Shown here piece after piece: positions 1 to 7,382 of a stretch of 22,198 nucleotides of DNA. The stretch comes from a virus. The notes beneath the pieces are model-generated. The model worked only from the letters and a program-made list of their open reading frames with translations. It had not been told where the DNA came from and did not search any database. The translations under genes were made by a program, and so were the position numbers. The stretch covers positions 1 through 22,198 of the IMG/VR virus record IMGVR_UViG_3300015204_000013; one strand, given 5' to 3'. Every line of letters starts with the position of its first letter. Position 1 is the first letter of the stretch.

Positions 1-1
1 C

Positions 2-115
2 GTCAAAATGAAACCCGTGAGAGATGCGAAGGACGGTGAGTTTGTGGAGCACCTGATCCCTTATGCGAACATTCAGAGCATTAAGCTGATGCCGGTTGAA
101 AAGCCTTTAAAGTAA
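2..115 (+). CDS. C-terminal end of a small phage protein, function unknown (partial)
   Basis: This frame is open from the left edge and ends at TAA 113-115, giving about 37 residues. They include the stretch EHLIPYANIQSIKLM followed by a short basic tail. An in-frame ATG lies at position 8, so this could also be a complete 35-residue protein, but the open frame at the edge makes a truncated gene more likely. The alternating hydrophobic pattern near the end looks like a small beta-rich protein. It lies 12 bases before the next gene on the same strand, so it probably belongs to the same transcript. I do not recognise a family, and no function should be assigned. Confidence 0.5.
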   Translation, partial: VKMKPVRDAKDGEFVEHLIPYANIQSIKLMPVEKPLK

Positions 116-127
116 GCGAAAGTAAAT

Positions 128-391
128 ATGCCAAGACCAGAAGGTGCAGGTCGAAGGGCTGGCACACCAAATAAGAAAACTCAAGACCTGATGGAGAAAT
201 GCGAAGAGGCAGGCGTGGACCCATTCATGGGTTTGCTTCTGCTTGCTAGAGATGGCCTCGAAGAGTCTACGAGACTCGGAGCCTACAAAGATCTTTGCAA
301 GTATCTCTATCCACAGCGCAGAGCTGTAGAAGTTTCAAGTGGTGACGAGGGATTCAAGATCATTCTCGAAGACTATTCGACGAAGAAATAA
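128..391 (+). CDS. Small DNA-binding protein in small-terminase position
   Basis: An 87-residue protein starts at ATG 128 and overlaps the large terminase gene by one base (TAATG at 389-393). Residues 7-18 (GAGRRAGTPNKK) form a basic, Gly/Pro-containing segment like the AT-hook-type start of many phage proteins that sit just before the large terminase. The central helix contains the family-like pattern GVDPFMGLLLLARDG, followed by CKYLYPQRRAVEV at about 57-69. Phage small terminase subunits recognise packaging DNA and regulate the motor. Position and DNA-binding character support that role, but the protein is shorter than typical small terminases (often 140-180 residues) and lacks an obvious oligomerisation domain. 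The ribosome site is weak (GAAAG). The small-terminase role is inferred; a terminase-linked regulator is the alternative. Confidence 0.6.
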   Translation: MPRPEGAGRRAGTPNKKTQDLMEKCEEAGVDPFMGLLLLARDGLEESTRLGAYKDLCKYLYPQRRAVEVSSGDEGFKIILEDYSTKK

Positions 392-1860
392 TGCAAGAGA
401 TTCGCATTGCGCTTCAGCCTAAGCAGCGCGAATTCTTATCAACCGTTGAGAGCACGCCAATTACATTCTACGGAGGAGCAAAGGGTGGAGGAAAGTCAAA
501 AGGCGTACGCGATATCATGCTCCTTAGACGATTCCAATATCCGGGCACGCATGGCGGACTATTCAGAAGAACCTATAAAGAATTGGAAGGAAATCACATT
601 CGACCAATTTTTAAAGAATACCCAGCATTGCGTCCTTATTGGAATGATTCCAAAAAATTACTCAGTCTTCCCAACGGATCTTCCATTGAGTTCTGCCACG
701 CGGAAAACGAAAAGGATATCGACCTATATCAGGGCCGTGAATTTGAGGATCTGGCGATTGAGGAGGCTGGTCAATGGCTGGAGCCAATGTTCAAGAAGCT
801 TCTTGGGTCCAATAGATCGAGTAGACCTGGCTTTTCTCCTCGTTGTCTCCTTACTGGCAACCCTGGTGGTATTGGCCATACTTGGCTTAAGAGGCTCTTT
901 ATTGAGCGACGGTTTACTTCCCTAGAGCGAGCGCAAGATTATTCGTTTGTGCGTGCATTGGTTGATGACAACGAAGCTCTGCTCGCAAATGACCCGGACT
1001 ATGTTCATAAACTTGAATCTGAGCCGAACGAAGCTTTGCGAAAGGCGTATCGATATGGAGACTGGGATATATTTGCTGGCCAGTACTTTGGAGAGATTCG
1101 GCGAGAGGTGCATCTCATTCGCCCATTCACTATACCGTCGCATTGGCCTCGATTTGGGTCCTACGATTTTGGATTCAATCACCCGGCCGCATTCGGATGG
1201 TTTGCCTGTAACGAGGACGGAGACATATTTCTTTACCGAGAATTCGTCAAAGCCGGACTTCGAATCGATCAAACCGCCGCACTCATCAATGAATATCCAG
1301 ACACCAAAAAACTCCTCCCAATTGTGGGAGGGCTCGACTGCTGGGCTACTAAGGGCGTGTTATCTAGCGGAGGAGCGCCAACAATCGCAGAGGAATTCGT
1401 TAAGCACGGAATTTATCTGGAGCGAGCCAAGGTTGATCGTATCCAAGGCGCGGCGCAGGTCCGAAACTACCTCGCCTGGCAAAACCTAAGCTCCGGACGC
1501 ACAAGACCCAGATTCTTTATCTTCGACACGTGCCCCGTGAGCTTTGATGCCCTCACACGCATGCAACACGACCCGGACAGATTAGAAGACGTTCTTAAGG
1601 TCGATGCGGCCGAAGGTGACGTTATGAGCGGCGATGATGCCTACGACATGGTTAGATACGCGCTGATGTCTAGACCACTGCTTGCGGATCCGCCTCGAGA
1701 TACCGATCCAGGATTGCAGTCCGTTTGGGAGCCAAAGCATCTCGAAAAGCTTCAAAATGAAGTCCAGCAGGAAGAAAAAAGGAAAATGGGCATAGCCGAT
1801 ATCGATCCGCCAGACGTTGAGCTTGGTGATTGGGACCGGGTTTGGAATGAAGGGTTTTAA
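391..1860 (+). CDS. terL: Terminase large subunit (packaging ATPase and nuclease)
   Basis: This 489-residue protein is the DNA-packaging motor. It hydrolyses ATP to drive DNA into the prohead through the portal and cuts the concatemer. The N-terminal ATPase shows a Walker A motif (GGAKGGGKS, residues 28-36), a Walker B with catalytic acid (FEDLAIEEAG, 118-127; EE 124-125) and a coupling motif (LLTGNP, 153-158). The C-terminal RNase H-like nuclease shows acidic residues in the expected places: D259 in SYDFG, D316 in GLDCWA, and the D415-D416-D419 cluster in SGDDAYDMVRYAL. Length is normal for the family and both domains look intact. The start overlaps the preceding stop, implying translational coupling. 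Its TAA stop is also the first three bases of a repeated promoter-like element. Confidence 0.96.
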   Translation: MQEIRIALQPKQREFLSTVESTPITFYGGAKGGGKSKGVRDIMLLRRFQYPGTHGGLFRRTYKELEGNHIRPIFKEYPALRPYWNDSKKLLSLPNGSSIEFCHAENEKDIDLYQGREFEDLAIEEAGQWLEPMFKKLLGSNRSSRPGFSPRCLLTGNPGGIGHTWLKRLFIERRFTSLERAQDYSFVRALVDDNEALLANDPDYVHKLESEPNEALRKAYRYGDWDIFAGQYFGEIRREVHLIRPFTIPSHWPRFGSYDFGFNHPAAFGWFACNEDGDIFLYREFVKAGLRIDQTAALINEYPDTKKLLPIVGGLDCWATKGVLSSGGAPTIAEEFVKHGIYLERAKVDRIQGAAQVRNYLAWQNLSSGRTRPRFFIFDTCPVSFDALTRMQHDPDRLEDVLKVDAAEGDVMSGDDAYDMVRYALMSRPLLADPPRDTDPGLQSVWEPKHLEKLQNEVQQEEKRKMGIADIDPPDVELGDWDRVWNEGF

Positions 1861-1880
1861 AATAGCCTCACTTTAACCAT
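1858..1880 (+). promoter_or_regulatory. Promoter-like 23-nt element, copy 1 (T7/T3-type phage RNA polymerase candidate)
   Basis: The element reads TAAAATAGCCTCA, then C, then TTTAACCAT. A second copy at 18563-18585 differs only at the single middle base (G). Aligned on CCTCACT without gaps, it matches the T3 promoter core AATTAACCCTCACTAAA at many positions, and it shares CTCACT with T7. By that alignment transcription would start near A1876. It lies between terL and the portal cluster, in one of the few gaps of the window. The repeat is seen directly; the promoter role is inferred. Initiation at A rather than G would be atypical for the family. Confidence 0.5.
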
Positions 1881-1885
1881 TACTG

Positions 1886-2164
1886 ATGGATATATCCAAA
1901 TTGTTAGCGGATCTCGCGGCTCAGGGAGTGGAAACTTTCGAGGGTTACGGGGTGAAAGTCAGTTTCCATAAGCGCACGCACGCGCCTGTCGTGGACGCAC
2001 CATCTCAAACTCCAATTGAACCACAGACAAGCATTCCGATTGATCCAGGACTTGCGGCAACTATCGAGGCCGAAATGAACCCGGATAAAGCTCTGCTCTG
2101 GTCAGCGCCGGGAGGTGCGGGTCCAGATGAAGTTGAGACGCCACTTACGGGTGAGCTCGCATGA
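1886..2164 (+). CDS. Small unknown protein between terminase and portal
   Basis: A 92-residue protein begins with an amphipathic helix (MDISKLLADLAAQGVETF) and a short beta-like segment (GYGVKVSFHKR). The rest is a Pro/Thr-rich, probably disordered region, with an acidic C-terminus. Its stop overlaps the portal start (ATGA 2161-2164). No Shine-Dalgarno sequence is present: the bases before ATG 1886 are TTTAACCATTACTG, part of the repeated promoter-like element. The upstream frame is closed by TAA 1874-1876, so no longer start is possible. If the element is a promoter, the mRNA leader would be only about 10 nt. I do not recognise a family. Position suggests a portal-assembly or packaging accessory role, but this is a guess. 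Confidence 0.7.
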   Translation: MDISKLLADLAAQGVETFEGYGVKVSFHKRTHAPVVDAPSQTPIEPQTSIPIDPGLAATIEAEMNPDKALLWSAPGGAGPDEVETPLTGELA

Positions 2165-4068
2165 GTCAGTCCATGGACTTTAGTCAGTTTGTAACTAAAG
2201 GCAAAACGCCTGCAAAGCAAAAATCCATCATTATTCCTGCCGCCAATCGCTGGTGGTTATCGGACACAAAAGCTCTCCCCTCTGCGGTCATGTCTCAGGT
2301 GACAAACATCATCAAAGTGGATCGCGCAAGAATCGATGGATACAACACTTACGGGAAACTCTACGGCACGTTTTCACCGAACTATTGGAACGGCGGATAT
2401 CAATTATCAAGCTCCAATAAATCAGTCGGCGTGGTCAGAGATCGACTGACCTATAACATCGTCCAATCATGCATTGATTCCACGCAAGCCAAAATCATGA
2501 AAAATAAGCCAAAGCCCATGTTTCTGACATCGGCCGGGGACTCCAAAGTCCAGCGTCGGGCAAAGAAGCTTGATGCCTACATGTACGGGCTTTTTTATGA
2601 AAATAATGTCTACACAAAATCTCCGATAGCCCTTAGGGACGCACTCGTCTATGGCGAGGGCATTTTGCACGCTTATGCTGAAGATGGCCGAGTTAAATAC
2701 GAGCGCGTATTTCCAAACGAGATCCTCACAGACTATTTAGAGTCTCATTACGGCCCTGACTCTACCCGCTCGCTTCATAGAATCAAAAACCTAGATCGAT
2801 CAGTGCTCGTGAGCCTGGCCCCGGATAAAGAATCCGAGATCGCTCAGATGTCTAACACAAGTGCTGGGCAAATATCTGTCAGCGACACGGTAACAGTGAT
2901 TGAATCATGGCGGCTTCCGACTGGGGACACACCTGGCAGACATTGCATAACCAGTGCTGACACCGTGCTAGTTGATGAAGAATACCACGAGGACCATTTC
3001 CCGTTTGCGATCATGCGCTTTAACCCGCGTTTGAACGGGTTTTTTGCGCAAGGAATGGCCGAGCAACTAGTGCCTACGCAGATTGAGATCAATCGGACGC
3101 TGATTTCCATTCAACGCTCATTGTATTTGGGCGGCACGCACAAGATTTTTCTTAAAAACGGATCGCAAGTCATAAAGTCACATTTTGATAACATGGTAGG
3201 GACCATCATCTCCTACGCTGGCGACACTCCTCCTCAGTACGTGGTCCCGCAGTTGGTTCAGCCAGAGATCTATTCGCACTTACAGAGCATGAAATCTGAC
3301 GGATATCAGCTTGTCGGCGTCTCTCAAATGCAAGCATCGGGTTTAAAAACCCCTGGTGTGAATTCAGGCCGCGCAATGCGCACAGAGCAGAACATCAATA
3401 CCGAGAGATTCGAGTCACTCGATCAAATGTATCAGCAGTTCTTTGTCGATCTCTGTAAAATCACAATCCCAGTTCAGCGCGCAATTGCGGAATCCGGTGA
3501 CAACACTGAGGTGAAGGTCCCAGGCAAACGGTTTATCGAAAAAATCAAATGGTCTGAGGTCTCATTAGCTGACGACGACTTTGTGATGCAGATTTATCCC
3601 GTCTCAAAGCTTCCAAATGATCCCGAGGGCAGGCTCTCGACCATTCAAGAAATGGCAGAGGCTGGATGGATTGATGCGCCAACTGCTAGGCGCCTCATGG
3701 ATTTCCCGGATCTTGATGCTGAGGAAAACCTTGCCAATGCTCAGCGCGATTATCTCGGAAAAATCCTAGATCAAATTGTTGAAAAGGGAATCCAAACGCT
3801 GCCAGAGCCTGACGACAACCTCCAAATGGCAAAAAAACTCGTCATGGAATACATCTCGGCCGGAAAACTAAACGAGCTCGACGAGGATAGACTCGAGATG
3901 CTGAGAACCTTCTCGGCTGAGATCGATAGGCTTTTGATGCCGCCGCCGCAACCCATGGGAGCGCCAGGAATGGCTTCTCAAGGGCCACAGCCAGGCGCAC
4001 CGGCTCCAGCGCAACCAATGCCAGCCCCTCAAAGTGACCTACTCCCTAATGTCAATGGCGCTCAATAA
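2161..4068 (+). CDS. Portal protein
   Basis: A 635-residue protein that should form the dodecameric ring at one capsid vertex, nucleating assembly and serving as the channel for terminase-driven DNA. It has the pattern of podovirus-type portals: an N-terminal region with DRLTYNIVQSCID (94-106), the NPRLNGFFAQGMAEQL segment (288-303), a long helical stretch starting EINRTL (309 on), and the conserved GVSQMQASGLKTPGVNSGRA region (386-405) followed by an Arg/Glu-rich helix. A second long helical zone (about 485-590) leads to a Pro/Gln/Ala-rich tail (594-625), probably flexible. ATG 2161 overlaps the preceding stop in ATGA. It lies directly after terL and before the scaffold, the usual order for head genes. 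Confidence 0.9.
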   Translation: MSQSMDFSQFVTKGKTPAKQKSIIIPAANRWWLSDTKALPSAVMSQVTNIIKVDRARIDGYNTYGKLYGTFSPNYWNGGYQLSSSNKSVGVVRDRLTYNIVQSCIDSTQAKIMKNKPKPMFLTSAGDSKVQRRAKKLDAYMYGLFYENNVYTKSPIALRDALVYGEGILHAYAEDGRVKYERVFPNEILTDYLESHYGPDSTRSLHRIKNLDRSVLVSLAPDKESEIAQMSNTSAGQISVSDTVTVIESWRLPTGDTPGRHCITSADTVLVDEEYHEDHFPFAIMRFNPRLNGFFAQGMAEQLVPTQIEINRTLISIQRSLYLGGTHKIFLKNGSQVIKSHFDNMVGTIISYAGDTPPQYVVPQLVQPEIYSHLQSMKSDGYQLVGVSQMQASGLKTPGVNSGRAMRTEQNINTERFESLDQMYQQFFVDLCKITIPVQRAIAESGDNTEVKVPGKRFIEKIKWSEVSLADDDFVMQIYPVSKLPNDPEGRLSTIQEMAEAGWIDAPTARRLMDFPDLDAEENLANAQRDYLGKILDQIVEKGIQTLPEPDDNLQMAKKLVMEYISAGKLNELDEDRLEMLRTFSAEIDRLLMPPPQPMGAPGMASQGPQPGAPAPAQPMPAPQSDLLPNVNGAQ

Positions 4069-4085
4069 CTAACCAAGGATGAATG

Positions 4086-4955
4086 ATGGCTGAAGCTGTA
4101 GCAAATCAAACGACCCCAGAAGCTGCGATCACCGCTCCCGTAACTGAACTTCAAAAACCGGTTGAAGAAAAGATTTCGCCTAAGCTGCAGGTCTTGGTTC
4201 AGCGAGAAAAACAGGCGCTTGAGATTGAGCGCAGATCAAAGCAATCGCTTGCGGATTTAACCGCGCGTGAACAGCAGTTGGCTGAGCGTGAAGCAAAAAT
4301 AAAAGAATTTGAAAGTTTAAAAGAAAAAGATCCGATGAAGGCTTTGAGTCTCCTGGGCCTATCTTATCAACAGATGACAGACATCGCGCTGAACGACGGT
4401 TCAGTTCCGCCTGAAATCCAAGTTAAGAAGGTCGAGGAGAAACTAGATTCATACTTAAAAGCTCAAGAAGCAGCAAAACAAGAGCTTGCAGAATCTGAAA
4501 AGCGCCAAGCAGCACAGCGCGAAGAAAAAGCGATCACAGATTTTAAATCTGAGATCCATACCTACATCCACTCGGACCCGAAACAATACGAGCTCACAAA
4601 GTTCGAGGGCCTAGAGGAATACGTATTTCTGACAATCGATGAGCATTTCACGAGAACCATAAACCCGGAAACGGGTGTCGGCCAGATCCTCTCCATAAAA
4701 GAGGCGGCCGACAAAGTGGAATCCATGCTTGAGAAGAAATACGCGGACGCCAAAAAACTTACAAAGTTTCAGGCGCAAACCCCACCACTGGTTGAAAACG
4801 TGGTTAAGCAGCAACAATTCACAACTCGTCCGAAGCAGCAACGGACACTAACCAATCAATTATCCGCGACCCCGCCATCCGTGCGGCCCCGTCCAATGAC
4901 GGAGCAGCAACGGATCGATGCGGTGATCGCAAACTTTGCGGCCAATCGCCGCTAA
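4086..4955 (+). CDS. Head scaffolding protein
   Basis: A highly charged, Lys/Glu/Gln/Ala-rich protein of 289 residues. It is predicted to be mostly helical, with coiled-coil-like heptads at about residues 35-85 and 110-155. A middle segment contains DPMKALSLLGLSYQQMTDI, and the C-terminus is basic and short-motif-rich (RTLTNQLSATPP, then MTEQQRIDAVIANFA). Such proteins guide capsid assembly and are lost before DNA entry. The place between portal and major capsid gene fits. ATG codons lie at 4083 and 4086. AAGGA at 4075-4079 is 6 bases from 4086 but only 3 from 4083, so 4086 is preferred; an out-of-frame ATG at 4079 reads only four codons. No protease domain is visible. Sequence similarity alone is weak; context carries the call. 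Confidence 0.82.
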   Translation: MAEAVANQTTPEAAITAPVTELQKPVEEKISPKLQVLVQREKQALEIERRSKQSLADLTAREQQLAEREAKIKEFESLKEKDPMKALSLLGLSYQQMTDIALNDGSVPPEIQVKKVEEKLDSYLKAQEAAKQELAESEKRQAAQREEKAITDFKSEIHTYIHSDPKQYELTKFEGLEEYVFLTIDEHFTRTINPETGVGQILSIKEAADKVESMLEKKYADAKKLTKFQAQTPPLVENVVKQQQFTTRPKQQRTLTNQLSATPPSVRPRPMTEQQRIDAVIANFAANRR

Positions 4956-4975
4956 CAACAAAAAAGGAATAAACA

Positions 4976-6400
4976 ATGTCTACAATTTTAGGTTCAGTCG
5001 GTTCATATAACGAAGGCTCAGGCAGTGCGATAAATGCACCCTTTAGTCCAAATACATCGGGCGCGCTTGGGATGCAGGAAATCTCGGGGCTCTTAAAGCA
5101 GGTTTACACTGCTCAAAAGCTCGCGGTTTTGTACTACAAGCACAATCCGCTCTTCACAATGCTCACGAAAAAAGAAGATTTCTACGGTGAAACTTACCCG
5201 CTTCCAACTATCGTTGAGGCGCCAACTGGTATTGCCAATTTGTTTGCCAATGCACAGCTTCCCAATCAGTTGATCAATGGCGGAACTGGTACTGGTGGTA
5301 ACCAAGGTCCAGCTAAGTTTGTAAAATTCATGCTGACCCGAGCTACCATGTACGGCGTGCACGTCATTGATCGTCAGGCGATGCTTGCCGCTTCAAACAA
5401 CATCGGATCATTTGTAAATGGTCAGATGGCTCAGATGGACGCGATGATTCAAGGGGTCACTAACCTTTTGTCTCAGCAAATCTATCGCTCAGGCTCTGGA
5501 AGCATTGGTCAGATCAATACCATTTCAACTGGTGTGATCCAATTGGTGAACCCTACTGACGTTCGCTACTTCACAGTCGGTCAAATCGTGCTCGCAACCT
5601 CTGCTGATCCTGTTCAAGGAGCAACCGTCACTCAGCGTGCTGGTTACGGTTTTGTAACTAGCATTTCACGTGCAATAGGTCAGTTGACAGTCGGAAACGC
5701 TGCCGCTGCCGCGCCAACAATCGCTGCGGCTCCGTCTGGCTGGGTTACTGGCGATTATTTGGCAATCAACGGAACATCTCCATTGAATGGTCCAACAATT
5801 GCGGGATCTCTGGCTCCAATTGCGGTGACTGGCCTTGCTGCTTGGATTCAGAATCCAGCAAACATCGCAAGCACTGACGTATTCTTTGGCGTAAATCGCT
5901 ACGCTGATACATGGCGCTTGGGTGGTGGTTTCTATGATGGTTCTCAAAACGGTCAATCCGTTGAGGAAGCATTGTATGACGCATCCACAGTGTTGTTTAT
6001 GGAAGGCGGCTTCCCAACTCATTGTTTCGTCGGACCAAATGCATACGCGGCTTTGCAAAAATCGTGTGCCGCTCGTCAGATCTTTGAAACAGAGATCGAA
6101 GGCGCACAAGATGAAAACGGACAGGCGCATTTGTTCTTTAAAGGGATCACAATTCAAGGTGCGGGGTCCACATTCATGGTTATTGCTGACAGAAACTGTC
6201 AACCATACTCTGCATGGCTCCTCACAATGGAAGATTGGGGTCTTTACAGCTTGAAGCAATCTCCTCACGTTGTTGACGACGACGGTGTGAGTTTCTTGCG
6301 ACAAACTGGCGCGGATGCTTTTGAATTCCGATTGGCAGCTTATTGCCAACTTGGATGTTCGGCTCCCGGTCACTCTCTCCTAGTCAAACTCGCAGTCTAA
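4976..6400 (+). CDS. Major capsid protein
   Basis: A 474-residue protein that should build the icosahedral shell. It follows the scaffold and has an excellent ribosome site (AAGGAA 4964-4969, 6 bases from ATG), as expected for the most abundant virion protein. The N-terminal arm is Ser/Gly-rich (1-35), followed by helical segments (EISGLLKQVYTAQKLAVLYY, 35-54) and a conserved-looking core (GVHVIDRQAM, 127-136). Residues about 176-285 form a Gly/Ala/Val-rich beta insertion containing FTVGQIVLAT and GFVTSISRAIGQLTVG, which would protrude as an extra domain. The C-terminal core resumes at about 290 (IQNPANIASTDVFFGVNRYADTWR region). An HK97-type fold is expected from the family, not shown by the sequence. 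A hairpin terminator follows directly. Confidence 0.88.
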   Translation: MSTILGSVGSYNEGSGSAINAPFSPNTSGALGMQEISGLLKQVYTAQKLAVLYYKHNPLFTMLTKKEDFYGETYPLPTIVEAPTGIANLFANAQLPNQLINGGTGTGGNQGPAKFVKFMLTRATMYGVHVIDRQAMLAASNNIGSFVNGQMAQMDAMIQGVTNLLSQQIYRSGSGSIGQINTISTGVIQLVNPTDVRYFTVGQIVLATSADPVQGATVTQRAGYGFVTSISRAIGQLTVGNAAAAAPTIAAAPSGWVTGDYLAINGTSPLNGPTIAGSLAPIAVTGLAAWIQNPANIASTDVFFGVNRYADTWRLGGGFYDGSQNGQSVEEALYDASTVLFMEGGFPTHCFVGPNAYAALQKSCAARQIFETEIEGAQDENGQAHLFFKGITIQGAGSTFMVIADRNCQPYSAWLLTMEDWGLYSLKQSPHVVDDDGVSFLRQTGADAFEFRLAAYCQLGCSAPGHSLLVKLAV

Positions 6401-6410
6401 ATAAACTTTG

Positions 6411-6459
6411 AGCTGGGCGCTTTGGGGATAAAGTCCCAAGGCGCCTGGTTCTCTTCTTT
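6411..6459 (+). terminator. Intrinsic terminator after the major capsid gene
   Basis: The arm GGCGCTTTGGG (6416-6426) pairs with CCCAAGGCGCC (6435-6445), making an 11-bp stem with one G-U pair around an 8-nt loop. Weaker pairs extend it outward to about 6411/6450. The following tract (TCTCTTCTTT region, 6450-6459) is pyrimidine-rich rather than a pure T run, so termination is probably partial. It lies in the 77-nt gap between the capsid gene and the next gene and would give high capsid expression with lower read-through, as the T7 terminator after gene 10 does. Confidence 0.75.
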
Positions 6460-6477
6460 AAAAAGGAAATAATTAAA

Positions 6478-7143
6478 ATGGCAGATAGAGATTTTACAAG
6501 CGTAAAGTATTCGCTGGAAAAGAAAGTTGTGACTTTAAGTGCCCACATTACGTTTGGAGCAAATAGCGTTCCGACATTGGACGCGGTTAACTCTAAAGGG
6601 TTTGCGGCTTGCACTCAGTTTTCAACTTCTTTTACCGCGACAGGCACAGCCACTACGTCCATCACGGCGGTCAGTAACTTTACCAGTCTTTACAATGGAA
6701 TGATTTTGAGCGGAACGAATGTGGCAGCAAATAGCGTGATCAGTGCGATCAATGCTCCGTCTGGCACGTTTACTCTCTCAAACGCAACCACTGGTGCGAT
6801 TGGTGCGGTCACAGCAACTGGCGGGTATCAACTACAACTCGGTAAAACTTTGCAAAACGGAATTTCTCTCGACACCTACGCAAAAGTTTTAAGCGTAAGC
6901 GTCGCGTCAGACGTGTCCGGATTGCAAGGCGGGGCCGCAACGCAAGCCTCCGCACCGGCTTGGACGGATTGGTTTGTGACAAGCAATACCGTTAAATCGG
7001 CAACTGCGGTCACGGGCGCTTCAATTGTTTTGCAGCTTGGTTACGCATCAGCAAGTGGCGCTGCGAACTGGAAAACAATCAATCCAGCAAGCGGTGAAGG
7101 CATCTACGTTCAATTGCTTCTTTGTAACTCAACCGCCGCATAA
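6478..7143 (+). CDS. Probable capsid decoration / minor head protein
   Basis: A 221-residue, Thr/Ser/Ala/Gly-rich, almost entirely beta-predicted protein immediately downstream of the major capsid gene and its terminator. The start is supported by AAGGAA at 6463-6468, 9 bases upstream. Residues about 53-112 form a separate small module with the pattern TSITAVSNFTSLYNGMILSG, then VISAINAPSGTFTLSNATT; a closely similar module is inserted in the adaptor protein encoded at 7383-8315. The flanking parts (1-50 and 115-221) probably form the main fold, which ends in GEGIYVQLLLCNSTA. Position and composition suggest a shell-decorating or head-stabilising protein, but no diagnostic motif is visible. 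A minor tail protein is the alternative. Confidence 0.65.
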   Translation: MADRDFTSVKYSLEKKVVTLSAHITFGANSVPTLDAVNSKGFAACTQFSTSFTATGTATTSITAVSNFTSLYNGMILSGTNVAANSVISAINAPSGTFTLSNATTGAIGAVTATGGYQLQLGKTLQNGISLDTYAKVLSVSVASDVSGLQGGAATQASAPAWTDWFVTSNTVKSATAVTGASIVLQLGYASASGAANWKTINPASGEGIYVQLLLCNSTAA

Positions 7144-7154
7144 GGAGTTTTAAC

Positions 7155-7370
7155 GTGATAATGATGGGTGATAAAAAAAAGACGTTGGCAGCAATCCTTG
7201 GTCCGGAAAAAGAAGAAGAGACTTCGGAGGTGGGAACGCCAGCTTTGCATTCGATCATGAGTGAATTCATTGATGCGGTTCACGCGAAAGATCACATCGC
7301 TGCAGCGGACGCTTTTAAAGCGGCTCATGCAGAGGCAAATGCAAACGATGAGTCGGATGTTATAAAATAA
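7155..7370 (+). CDS. Small helical phage protein, function unknown
   Basis: A 71-residue charged protein with a basic start (GDKKKTLAAILG), an acidic linker and a helix-forming C-terminal half (ALHSIMSEFIDAVHAKDHIA, then AADAFKAAHAEA). Small proteins with an IDAVHAKD-like core are, from memory, common just after phage capsid genes, but their role is unknown to me. Start choice: AAGGAG at 7142-7147 is 7 bases before GTG 7155 but 13 and 16 before the in-frame ATGs 7161 and 7164, so the GTG is preferred. The ribosome site overlaps the previous gene's TAA stop, which suggests coupled translation. It lies 12 bases before the adaptor gene. Confidence 0.7.
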   Translation: MIMMGDKKKTLAAILGPEKEEETSEVGTPALHSIMSEFIDAVHAKDHIAAADAFKAAHAEANANDESDVIK

Positions 7371-7382
7371 GGGGGATGGATC

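Noticed and set aside
407-1489. Two + strand frames of 172 and 180 codons inside the terminase gene
   Set aside because: They are in another frame of a gene with intact Walker and nuclease motifs; their products have no domain pattern.
5666-6373. Long open frame on the - strand (235 codons) opposite the capsid gene
   Set aside because: It lies wholly inside the major capsid gene, has no ribosome site or promoter, and its Cys/Trp/Ser-rich product looks like a shadow of the coding strand.
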